Below the pieces are notes generated by a model. The model was given only the letters and a program-made list of their open reading frames with translations, had not been told where the DNA came from and made no database searches. From RGIG5952 sp045603485 (GTDB taxonomy: Bacteria > Verrucomicrobiota > Kiritimatiellia > RFP12 > JAAYLN01), in assembly GCA_045603485.1 (NCBI GenBank), contig JAZUMF010000072.1, forward strand, positions 1 through 21,035: a DNA stretch of 21,035 nt, in the 5' to 3' direction. Shown piece after piece: positions 1-6,622 of this stretch. The stretch's first letter is position 1. The number at the start of each line of letters is the position of its first letter. The position numbers were made by a program, and so were the translations under genes.

Positions 1-2
1 TT

Positions 3-170
3 AGGACATGGAAGTACCGTTGCCCCCGGCATTCGAATCCTTCAGACAATGAATTCCTGGGGGCTGAGGGCTGGGCGCTTACAGAAGCCGTGGCAACAGC
101 CGGCCAGATGGTCCGAGAAACCGGACAGGCGTGGCTTCGCAGATTTCTCGACAACATGGGTGATTGGTAA
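3..170 (+). CDS. Zinc-ribbon family small protein, C-terminal part (cut by window start)
   Basis: An open frame runs in from the window edge and stops with TAA at 168-170, giving the last 55 residues of a protein. It is recognisable only because two complete paralogues follow. It shares the W-K-Y-x-C-P-x-H element (a likely third metal-binding pair) and the C-terminal signature ETG-x-x-WLRRF-x-x-NMG-D-W. The next gene begins 11 nt after its stop with the same spacing and a strong AGGAGG site, so this is the first surviving copy of a tandem array. Function is unknown; metal binding is inferred from Cys/His spacing. The N-terminal ribbon is outside the window. Confidence 0.7.
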   Translation, partial: RTWKYRCPRHSNPSDNEFLGAEGWALTEAVATAGQMVRETGQAWLRRFLDNMGDW

Positions 171-181
171 TAGGAGGAGGT

Positions 182-571
182 ATGGCTCTCCGCAAGTTCG
201 AAGACAACGGCGTTACGTATTTTGAACTATACATCAGGTGTCCTGTATGCATAGGCCAAGGGAAAACGGATCTGCCCATCGTATATTGGAGACATGGGGA
301 CAACAATTGCCTTGGTGACATCTATGTTGGCGACAATGCGTCCTACAGATGTTTGAAATGTGGGAAAACAGACCACGTGAGAAACTGGGCTTATGTTTGT
401 CCTACATGTTATGATTCATTTGATGCATTCTTGAAGAATGAACTTTCTGCAGATGCCAAGGTTGTGCCGTTTCAGAACTTGCCGATGCTTATATCTCCTT
501 TCGCACAGATGGTGAAAGAGACAGGCATCGGATGGTTGCAGAGATTTATCGAAAACATTGGTGATTGGTAA
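182..571 (+). CDS. Small zinc-ribbon protein, array copy 2 (129 aa)
   Basis: Start chosen at ATG 182, behind AGGAGG at 172-177; the upstream in-frame TTG at 164 overlaps the previous gene's stop. The protein shows C20-P-V-C23, then Y-W-R-H38 and C43, then C57-x-x-C60-G, and W69-x-x-x-C73-P-x-C76: six to eight possible metal ligands arranged as a zinc ribbon plus an extra Cys pair. The C-terminus ends in a helical ETG-x-x-WLQRF-x-x-NIGDW tail shared with its neighbours. No signal peptide or membrane helix is visible. I do not recognise the family by name. Its place just before a CDC48-like ATPase suggests an adaptor or substrate-binding role in that system; this is inference. Confidence 0.75.
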   Translation: MALRKFEDNGVTYFELYIRCPVCIGQGKTDLPIVYWRHGDNNCLGDIYVGDNASYRCLKCGKTDHVRNWAYVCPTCYDSFDAFLKNELSADAKVVPFQNLPMLISPFAQMVKETGIGWLQRFIENIGDW

Positions 572-582
572 TTGGAGGCGTT

Positions 583-936
583 ATGGCTTTGAGTAAGTTT
601 GAAGACGACGGCGTTACGTATTTCCAGCTGTACATCAGGTGCCCTGTGTGTATTGGCTATGGGAAGACGGATTTACCCTTAGTGTTTTGGACGCACACCG
701 ACGACAACTGCGGAGGCAACTTATACATCGGTGATAATGCTTTTTTCAAGTGCAGGAAATGCGGTTTTTCTGATCATGTGATTAAATTGAAATGGAAATA
801 TGGAGGCTTTGCCTGTCATCATTCCGACGAAGAATGCTTGCGACTACAAGATGCTATAGGGCTCGTCGGCCAGATTGTGACAGAAACCGGCAACGAATGG
901 CTCAGGCGGTTTCTTGAAAACATGGGTAATTTCTAA
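583..936 (+). CDS. Small zinc-ribbon protein, array copy 3 (117 aa)
   Basis: Start at ATG 583 with GGAGG at 574-578. The sequence is a close paralogue of the preceding gene: the first 20 residues differ at few positions, and C20-P-V-C23, C43 and C57-x-x-C60 are all kept. After the second pair it diverges: the W-x-x-x-C-P-x-C element is replaced by a W-K-Y-G-G-F-A-C-H-H stretch, so the third metal pair is rebuilt, and the tail ends NMGNF. The stop is 12 nt before the ATPase start, whose AGGAGG lies in that gap, so this gene and the ATPase are almost certainly one operon. Metal binding is inferred from the Cys pattern; the biological role is unknown. Confidence 0.75.
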   Translation: MALSKFEDDGVTYFQLYIRCPVCIGYGKTDLPLVFWTHTDDNCGGNLYIGDNAFFKCRKCGFSDHVIKLKWKYGGFACHHSDEECLRLQDAIGLVGQIVTETGNEWLRRFLENMGNF

Positions 937-948
937 CAGGAGGTCAGT

Positions 949-2991
949 ATGGAAAGCAAAATTCTGAAACTTAACATCGATTCGAATGCTTCGTTGCCAT
1001 CTCACATGTGTGTGTGGGCGACAGAGAAAGACATACGGGCGATTCTCCCAGATGGTATGTTGCCTGACAATCAACCGAATTACGTAAAGATCACTTCGAA
1101 GAATCCTTTGGCGATTTTTACGTTCTATGCCAATATACAAATCAAGACAAATGGGAGTGATGGGCAGTTATGGGTTCCTGACCAATTGAGGGACTCTGCT
1201 TGGGTTTGGGAGAGTGGAATGGAGGTAGTGGTCAGCTATTTGGATGTCAAGACCTTACCTAAGGCCGAGGATGTAACGGTTCGATTCAACCCTAAAGATG
1301 TTATTTTCTGGGGAGAAGACGAGGAGTTAGCCGCAAAGGGCGCATTCCCAGGAGATACTGTTGTCGTATATTTGTCTCAAAAGGTTCTAGTAAAACCTAG
1401 AACAAAGGATAATGTAATTGGTGAATTAATATCGATTCGTCCCAATCCTGAAAGTCATAATCATCCTTATTTGATTGATGACAGTACAAATATAGTATTT
1501 GAAGATTTGCCGCACAATAAACAAAAGACGATCGACTTCTCGAAGATCGGAGGTCTTGATACCGTTATCAATCGTCTTCGCGAGATTATCCAAATCCCTA
1601 TCAACTTCCCTGAGCTTTTGGAGCGATTCGGAATCAATCCGCCCAAAGGAATGATTCTCTATGGGCCGCCCGGCAACGGAAAGACAATGATTGCTCGTGC
1701 TATAGCACATTCGATGGGTGCTTCATTCATTGAAATTGACCGTTCAAAGTTGTTGGATCAATATGTAGGCGTTTCGGAAAAGAATCTTACAAAGGTATTC
1801 AAGGACGCTTTCGCCAAAAGTAACAGCGTGATATTTATAGATGAGATTGATTCTTTAGCCGCTGCACGAACGGAGAAAAGCGAGGAACATCAAGTATCGC
1901 TTATCGCCACTTTTCTGGTTCTGATGGACGGTATCAACAGTAACCAACGTACATTCGTTATAGGTGCCACCAATCGGCTGGAGGCAGTCGATCCAGCATT
2001 CCGCCGTCCTGGCCGATTTGATCTTGAATTTGAGGTTCCGCTTCCAGACCAGAACGGTCGATTGGATATCCTACAAAAATATGTCCCTATGGACAAGCCC
2101 AACTTACTTGAGGACGTAGATGACCATAAACTGGTCGTACTTAGTGAGTTGACAAGTGGTTATTCCGGTGCCGATATGTCTATGCTTTATCGTGAGGCCG
2201 CCATGCAAGCCATCAGGCGGAATATGAAACTGAATGAAGCGGGTAAAATAGAGCTGAAGAGCAGTGAGAGCGAAATCAAGTTAAGGTATGATGACTTCAT
2301 CGCCGCCAGAAAGGACATCACTCCTACCCAGATGCGTGGGGAGCGGACTATGGCAGAGACTTCCACATGGGACGAGATTGTCGGGCTGGATCAACAAAAA
2401 AATACTCTGCAGCAAGTCAATGATCTCTTTTCAAAGTGCATCGACAGTGACATGTTGCAAAACCGTCCAAGATGTGCGAACCTGTTGCTGGTCGGACGTC
2501 GTGGAACGGGCAAACGCACCTTGGTTACGGCATTTGCTAAGAAATTCGGTTATGAGTTGTTGTCAATTGACTGTGTTGAATTGGAGGCACTTTCTATTGG
2601 CGAAGTTTTGCAAGAAATTCACCGAGTCGTGGTTAAGTGCCGCCAATCTGTCCCGTCTATCCTGTTCATCCAAAACCTTGAGGATTGCCAGTACAAAGAA
2701 ACTATAGCACACAAGGTGATCAATGAGATATCTCGGTTGAGTAGGCGACTTAAAGTGATGGCGGTATTGACTTGCGAAGATGTAGATAGGCTTCCGCTAT
2801 GTGTACGAGGTTATAAAGCTTTTGAAAAGGAAATAAGTTTTGATATCGACGAGGCGAGCATACTTGAAGGGATCATGCAGTTGTTTCCTGCTGTAAGAAG
2901 TACACCAAATGACATCTCAGGGAAAACCATTGGACAGGCTATACGTGATTTGCGCGAAGAATTACTGATTGGAGAACTTGATAGACAATAA
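949..2991 (+). CDS. CDC48/p97-like double AAA+ ATPase with degenerate second domain
   Basis: 680 residues; ATG 949 is preceded by AGGAGG at 938-943. Residues 1-185 resemble a CDC48-type N-domain (substrate/adaptor binding; inferred). D1 spans about 195-460: Walker A GPPGNGKT at 239-246, Walker B VIFIDE at 294-299, sensor-1 N342, arginine fingers R353 and R356 in RRPGRFD, and an aromatic pore-loop Y272-V-G. D2 (about 473-680) has Walker A G-R-R-G-T-G-K-R at 516-523, lacking the usual Ser/Thr after Lys, and Walker B reads ILFIQN instead of ending in DE, so D2 probably does not hydrolyse ATP. CDC48 family members thread proteins through a hexameric pore. Flanking small zinc-ribbon genes are likely adaptors. 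Family call is secure; the pathway is unknown. Confidence 0.92.
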   Translation: MESKILKLNIDSNASLPSHMCVWATEKDIRAILPDGMLPDNQPNYVKITSKNPLAIFTFYANIQIKTNGSDGQLWVPDQLRDSAWVWESGMEVVVSYLDVKTLPKAEDVTVRFNPKDVIFWGEDEELAAKGAFPGDTVVVYLSQKVLVKPRTKDNVIGELISIRPNPESHNHPYLIDDSTNIVFEDLPHNKQKTIDFSKIGGLDTVINRLREIIQIPINFPELLERFGINPPKGMILYGPPGNGKTMIARAIAHSMGASFIEIDRSKLLDQYVGVSEKNLTKVFKDAFAKSNSVIFIDEIDSLAAARTEKSEEHQVSLIATFLVLMDGINSNQRTFVIGATNRLEAVDPAFRRPGRFDLEFEVPLPDQNGRLDILQKYVPMDKPNLLEDVDDHKLVVLSELTSGYSGADMSMLYREAAMQAIRRNMKLNEAGKIELKSSESEIKLRYDDFIAARKDITPTQMRGERTMAETSTWDEIVGLDQQKNTLQQVNDLFSKCIDSDMLQNRPRCANLLLVGRRGTGKRTLVTAFAKKFGYELLSIDCVELEALSIGEVLQEIHRVVVKCRQSVPSILFIQNLEDCQYKETIAHKVINEISRLSRRLKVMAVLTCEDVDRLPLCVRGYKAFEKEISFDIDEASILEGIMQLFPAVRSTPNDISGKTIGQAIRDLREELLIGELDRQ

Positions 2992-3001
2992 GGAGACGAA
3001 T

Positions 3002-3325
3002 ATGTTGGGGAAAAAGCGTATCTACATTTATATGGCCTGTCCAGGGTGCCTGGAAGAATATGGTGAGGCACCAATGGAGTATTGGCGACATGGAGGAAGA
3101 TGCCAAGGTTATTTGATGCTGGATGAATATGCGAATGTGATTTGTGAGAAAGGCGATTTGGCCTTGCCACTTACCCAGATGCAATTGAGTTGCGATCGTG
3201 GGTTGCATAAATTGATAGTCCCTGATGTTTCGGCGCATACCCAGGCAATAACTTGTGCTGCAGCATTCGTAAACAACATGGGAATGGCATGGCTTCGGAG
3301 TGTTATTACATATCTTGAAGCGTAA
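3002..3325 (+). CDS. Divergent zinc-ribbon paralogue, one Cys pair lost (107 aa)
   Basis: Start at ATG 3002 with AAGGAG at 2990-2995 overlapping the ATPase stop. It keeps C13-P-G-C16, the Y-W-R-H30-G element and C34-x-G, and the C-terminal NNMG-x-AWLRS motif, so it belongs to the same family as the two genes before the ATPase. The second knuckle is eroded: C48-E-K-G in place of C-x-x-C-G, leaving it unable to build the same four-Cys site. Either it has a changed job, such as a regulatory or structural paralogue, or it is on the way to loss. Translational coupling to the ATPase is likely from the overlap of stop and ribosome site. Confidence 0.7.
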   Translation: MLGKKRIYIYMACPGCLEEYGEAPMEYWRHGGRCQGYLMLDEYANVICEKGDLALPLTQMQLSCDRGLHKLIVPDVSAHTQAITCAAAFVNNMGMAWLRSVITYLEA

Positions 3326-3340
3326 GGGTTATGTGCCGGT

Positions 3341-3792
3341 ATGGGAACTATGACCCCCATTGTGGGAAGTATAAAGACGATAAAAAGATTTCTGCCATCA
3401 AGGTGAAGCGGTGGTGATTTTGTAGGTAGATTTGGGTAATGGCTGTGTGAAAAAGGCTCCGTAATTGCATATTGTGGAACGGTCGGGGTTGTAGTTGCCT
3501 GTGTGTTCGTAAGATTTGCTGTCTTGGTCGTGCAATGCTTTCAGTCCATTTTTTTTGTGGTGTTTTTTCCATAATAGGCTCGATTTTCCTACTTGGAATT
3601 AGTGTCTGGGTATCAATCCCAATCGCGGTGATTGTTTGCGTAATGGTTTTGCTGCTGGGCTTGGTGTGTTATAATAAATGGATGTTGATTATATGTCTTA
3701 CTTCTGCGCTACTCTGGTGTCTGTTGTCAGATGGAGGTGTGAACACGGAGCGTTGGTTGTTGTTGTTTAAAGAATTTCTCTTAAATGCCTGA
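3341..3792 (+). pseudogene. Broken paralogue of the downstream membrane/DnaJ-zinc-finger gene
   Basis: Reading from ATG 3341 gives MGTMTPI..., then LPSR-stop-SGGDFVGRFG-stop-WL, which lines up with MGTMIPI..., LPPRESRGDIVAKFGAWL at the start of the intact gene at 3923. The match then jumps frame near the T8 run at 3549-3556 and continues as FSIIGS... through VCYNKWMLI, matching FSIFGA... and LCYNKWTLL of the intact gene. So this is a copy with two in-frame stops and a frameshift, and the whole soluble and zinc-finger C-terminal half is missing. The leftover ORF 3472-3792 (106 residues, hydrophobic) is the membrane part of this remnant and probably not a gene in its own right. A tandem duplication followed by decay explains it best. 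Confidence 0.75.
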
Positions 3793-3794
3793 GA

Positions 3795-3935
3795 ATGGTA
3801 CTGGAATGTTTTATGACATTAAGCCCAGATAGATGGAACGCATTTCTTGATGCTATGTCCAATGTTGCCTTGATGGTATGGTGTGCCATGTTTAGTGTGT
3901 TACAGTTAACGGAGGTTGGTATATGGGGACAATGA
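3795..3935 (+). CDS. Possible 46-aa membrane mini-protein
   Basis: A short ORF begins at ATG 3795 (an internal ATG lies at 3813) and ends at TGA 3933-3935, overlapping the start of the next gene. It contains one hydrophobic stretch, roughly SNVALMVWCAMFSVLQL, preceded by a polar segment. The upstream GAGAATGG gives only a weak ribosome site. It could be a small membrane partner like the 49-residue peptide at 6445, or chance coding in the space left by the decayed gene. No homologue is recognised; treat as tentative. Confidence 0.25.
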   Translation: MVLECFMTLSPDRWNAFLDAMSNVALMVWCAMFSVLQLTEVGIWGQ

Positions 3936-5074
3936 TACCCATTGGAGAGAAGGCGAGAGAATATCTCCCCCCAAGAGAAAGTCGCGGTGATATTGTTGCC
4001 AAATTTGGTGCGTGGCTAACAGACGAAGGTGCGGGAATTGTTGCTTGCATAGTGTGCGTCCCTCCGGCCATTGGTGGGCTCTGGGATTTGCTAAAGTGGC
4101 TGATTGGGAATTTTCAAGAGAACTTTATTATCGGCTTCTTTTCTATATTTGGCGCAGTGATTATGATTGGCTTCGCCATGATTCCTCTCTACATTCTCTT
4201 TTTTATAGCTTATGCAATCGCTTGGGTTGTGGGGTGGCTCTGCTATAACAAATGGACATTGTTAGCAGCTATCATAATCGCATGCGCCATAGGCTTTCTG
4301 AATTGGAATTCCATTGTCCAGCGTAATGGTAACGGCATCTCCCAAACAACAGCTCCTCCAGTAACGAAACCGCACCGACAATTACCCCCCAGTCCAGTAG
4401 AAGATGGACATGACAATACGGTGCGTTCGCAGTTATACTCTGAGTGGCAAAACGGAGGTAAGCGGAAATGTATTGAACGCTTGAGTGCGATGAAAAATGA
4501 ATTAGACCGTCGGACATCATGCCCTGCCTATAGTTATGCCCGACCTCTTGCAAATGAAGTGCGCACAGCCCTAGTCAAGTTTGAGCGGACAATTGACAAT
4601 GACGACTATGTCAATGTCGCGAAATGTGAAGTAGATGCGTTCAATGCCGTGCGGCGCTTTGTGGCGAACTGTAGGTGGCGACCAGGTGTTAGTAAAGGAC
4701 GCGGCACTCATATGCATAGTGGGCAGATGGAGGGGACATGGGAGCTTGATAGCGGATATGTGCAGGTTGGAAACCGCGTAGCGAAGGCTCGGAGATGTAG
4801 TAAGTGTAGTGGACGTGGGCAGCTGTCTGTGTACGAAAGATGTTCACGATGTAACGGCACGGGCAAGATCCCAAAACCGAAGGCACAGGTGGCAAATGGA
4901 GTCAATATGGTAGGTGGGATTTCGAGTGGTATGTCAAGAAGAGGGCGCGGAATGCGGATTGGAACGCCGAATGTGAGAAGCACGTTACTTTGTGACGCAT
5001 GTAATGGCCGTAGGCGTATCAGGGTCATTAGGCAATGCCCGCGATGTTACGGGCAAGGTAAGGTTTACGAATAG
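3923..5074 (+). CDS. Membrane protein with DnaJ-type cysteine-rich zinc-finger domain, no J domain
   Basis: 383 residues; ATG 3923 follows GGAGG at 3911-3915. Residues about 38-128 form three to four hydrophobic helices, followed by a Gly/Pro-rich linker (about 135-160), a helical soluble region (165-250), and a C-terminal DnaJ-like Cys-rich domain with four repeats: C292-x2-C295-SGRG, C307-x2-C310-NGTG, C357-x2-C360-NGRR (Gly lost) and C372-x2-C375-YGQG. In DnaJ this domain binds two zinc ions and helps hold unfolded substrate; here the HPD-bearing J domain is absent, so it cannot activate Hsp70 in the usual way. A membrane-tethered substrate-binding or redox-chaperone role next to an AAA+ unfoldase is plausible. 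A decayed copy of its N-terminal half lies directly upstream. Confidence 0.8.
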   Translation: MGTMIPIGEKAREYLPPRESRGDIVAKFGAWLTDEGAGIVACIVCVPPAIGGLWDLLKWLIGNFQENFIIGFFSIFGAVIMIGFAMIPLYILFFIAYAIAWVVGWLCYNKWTLLAAIIIACAIGFLNWNSIVQRNGNGISQTTAPPVTKPHRQLPPSPVEDGHDNTVRSQLYSEWQNGGKRKCIERLSAMKNELDRRTSCPAYSYARPLANEVRTALVKFERTIDNDDYVNVAKCEVDAFNAVRRFVANCRWRPGVSKGRGTHMHSGQMEGTWELDSGYVQVGNRVAKARRCSKCSGRGQLSVYERCSRCNGTGKIPKPKAQVANGVNMVGGISSGMSRRGRGMRIGTPNVRSTLLCDACNGRRRIRVIRQCPRCYGQGKVYE

Positions 5075-5123
5075 ATTATTGCGGATGCATGTACTTGGCA
5101 AAACGGAGTTCTGCGAACATTCG

Positions 5124-5132
5124 TGGTATATT
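5124..5132 (+). promoter_or_regulatory. Possible internal extended -10 promoter
   Basis: TGG-TATATT sits 32 nt upstream of the vWA/transglutaminase start, in the 90-nt gap after the preceding gene. No good -35 lies at 16-18 nt. It could give internal expression within the cluster, but an AT-rich match by chance is possible. Confidence 0.25.
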
Positions 5133-5164
5133 AAATGGGTGCTGTCAGAACCGGAGGTAGAGCT

Positions 5165-6232
5165 ATGACGGGAGCCGACATGTGTTTTACGTTATTTCTG
5201 GACTTGCATAGTTCGGCTCGTCCTGCTTTCGTGAAGTTTGTTGAGGATATAGCCTTTGGAATGCCACCTTATGGTTGTCGTGTGCGCCTGTCTGCCTATG
5301 GCGCGAGCGCGATTGGCGAAGAGCCAAAACTTCTCCTCGGACGATATGTCACGACTGGCGACGAGTTGCGTCACCAATGGCACTCTTTTGCAAAGGCACC
5401 AATTTCAGTTCCCATCAAAAGGCTCGATGCGACATTGACGGCAATATTCAAGACTGATGGTGCGGAGAGTATCGCAAGACGGGTTGGATTTCTTGTTTCT
5501 TCGGACAACTGGGCGACTGCCTCATTCTTGGCCGCTATAAGGCCTGTGTGCACTTCTGGTGTGGAGATGGAAGTGGTGAATCCCAATAATGCTTCGGCCG
5601 TTTTGTCGTTGATGCGATCATACAGGGGGACGAATGCGCCTGTACAGCGAGGTGATTTAATCGACTTCAACAGTCAAGTTGTGAATGGCTTGCTTCGTTT
5701 TCAGAAGGAGATAGATGTTTCACACTTCCTTCAGCCTGTTTCCAAAGGTGGCTGTGGATGGGGTGAAAAAGAACTCGGCGACCGTATTAACGACTTGCTG
5801 TGGAATAATCCCTTGCTGTTTCACATAGATAGGGGATTTGGAGTTAAGATCTCAAGGCTTAATACAACCGGGGAGATAGCCAGTGCCTGTATTGTAAACT
5901 CAAACTTTACCATTCCACCTGAATGTTATCGTGAGCGCAGAAAAAAGGTCAAACAGGCTGCTGCAATTGCGCTGAAGGCGATTGCCGGCGTTCCGAATGT
6001 TGTGGAGAAGGTCAAGCGTCTGCACGACTATTTGTCCGCTAATTGCCGCTACATCATGGTTGGCTATGGAACAAAGACGATGGAGTATAGAACGGTCTAT
6101 GATGCTCTTGTCCGTGGAGAAACCGTATGCGAGGGCTTTGTCATAGCCTTCAGATATTTGCTGCTGTTGGTCGGAATCGAATCCCAGGAGGTTGTCAGCG
6201 ATGTGATGCATCATTGTTGGAAATATGTCTGA
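5165..6232 (+). CDS. vWA-like plus transglutaminase-fold protein, truncated by in-frame TGA
   Basis: Start at ATG 5165 with GGAGGT at 5153-5158 (an in-frame ATG at 5135 has no site). Residues 1-155 look like a von Willebrand A fold: strand CFTLFLDLHSS with D13 where the metal-site DxSxS should be (degenerate), RVRLSAYG, and GFLVSSDNW. Residues about 280-355 are a transglutaminase-like core: LHDYL, VCEGFVIAFRYLL with catalytic C322, and HHCWKYV with catalytic H350. The frame then meets TGA (codon 356), but the same frame goes on with LGGNWYHVDVTFDNP, carrying the catalytic Asp. As terminated here the enzyme lacks its third catalytic residue. vWA domains often partner AAA+ ATPases, matching the CDC48-like neighbour. 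Confidence 0.7.
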   Translation: MTGADMCFTLFLDLHSSARPAFVKFVEDIAFGMPPYGCRVRLSAYGASAIGEEPKLLLGRYVTTGDELRHQWHSFAKAPISVPIKRLDATLTAIFKTDGAESIARRVGFLVSSDNWATASFLAAIRPVCTSGVEMEVVNPNNASAVLSLMRSYRGTNAPVQRGDLIDFNSQVVNGLLRFQKEIDVSHFLQPVSKGGCGWGEKELGDRINDLLWNNPLLFHIDRGFGVKISRLNTTGEIASACIVNSNFTIPPECYRERRKKVKQAAAIALKAIAGVPNVVEKVKRLHDYLSANCRYIMVGYGTKTMEYRTVYDALVRGETVCEGFVIAFRYLLLLVGIESQEVVSDVMHHCWKYV

Positions 6233-6439
6233 CTTGGAGGCAACTGGTATCATGTCGATGTCACGTTTGACAATCCAGTCGTCGAGGGGGCAACGGCTGA
6301 TTTAAAGAAGTATATGTCGCATGAATTCTTTTTGTTGAACGATGCCGCCTTGATTGCCAAAGGGAAACACCATGATTGGAAACGTCTCAACCTGCCGCCT
6401 GCCACCGATACTCGATTTGACCATGTAAAATGGGAGTGA
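6230..6439 (+). pseudogene. 3' remainder of the vWA/transglutaminase gene after TGA codon
   Basis: The TGA at 6230-6232 is followed in the same frame by 68 codons up to TGA 6437-6439. They read LGGNWYHVDVTFDNP, then YMSHEFFLLND and HHDWKR, the usual end of bacterial transglutaminase-like domains, including the catalytic Asp (D365 in continuous numbering). In relatives the TGA position is usually Lys or Arg, so a single change such as CGA or AGA to TGA explains it. No further stop or frameshift is present, so the event is recent, or the stop is read through; the following base is C, a context known to weaken UGA termination. Confidence 0.7.
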
Positions 6440-6444
6440 ATAGA

Positions 6445-6594
6445 ATGCCTATCTTAAGCATTATACCAATGGTTTTCAGGACGCTCTGGCGTCTTGTGCT
6501 CGCCGTTGTTATTTTTGCTGTAGTAGTGGGATTCTTCATCGCCAGATACTTTCTACGCCTTGTCTCAAGTATGACCAAGATATTCGCCCCATAA
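6445..6594 (+). CDS. 49-aa single-span membrane protein
   Basis: ATG 6445 lies 5 nt after the full-length transglutaminase stop, with GGGAG about 8 nt upstream. The peptide has a basic, amphipathic start (MPILSIIPMVFRTLWR), one clear membrane helix (about residues 17-37, LVLAVVIFAVVVGFFIA) and a short basic tail (RYFLRLVSSMTK). Its tight placement between two cluster genes supports it as real, possibly an anchor or regulator for the soluble vWA or TerB proteins. No homologue recognised. Confidence 0.5.
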   Translation: MPILSIIPMVFRTLWRLVLAVVIFAVVVGFFIARYFLRLVSSMTKIFAP

Positions 6595-6622
6595 CAACCT
6601 TAAAGTAGCAGGAGTAGAGCGA

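Noticed and set aside
3472..3792. Independent 106-aa membrane protein
   Set aside because: Its sequence aligns with the membrane part of the 3923 gene and the matching N-terminus lies just upstream in another frame with stops, so it is a pseudogene piece.
6230..6232. TGA as a reassigned Trp codon or selenocysteine
   Set aside because: TGA ends genes normally at 11210-11212, 11626-11628 and 11769-11771, TGG encodes Trp throughout, the position is not a catalytic Cys, and I see no obvious adjacent hairpin.
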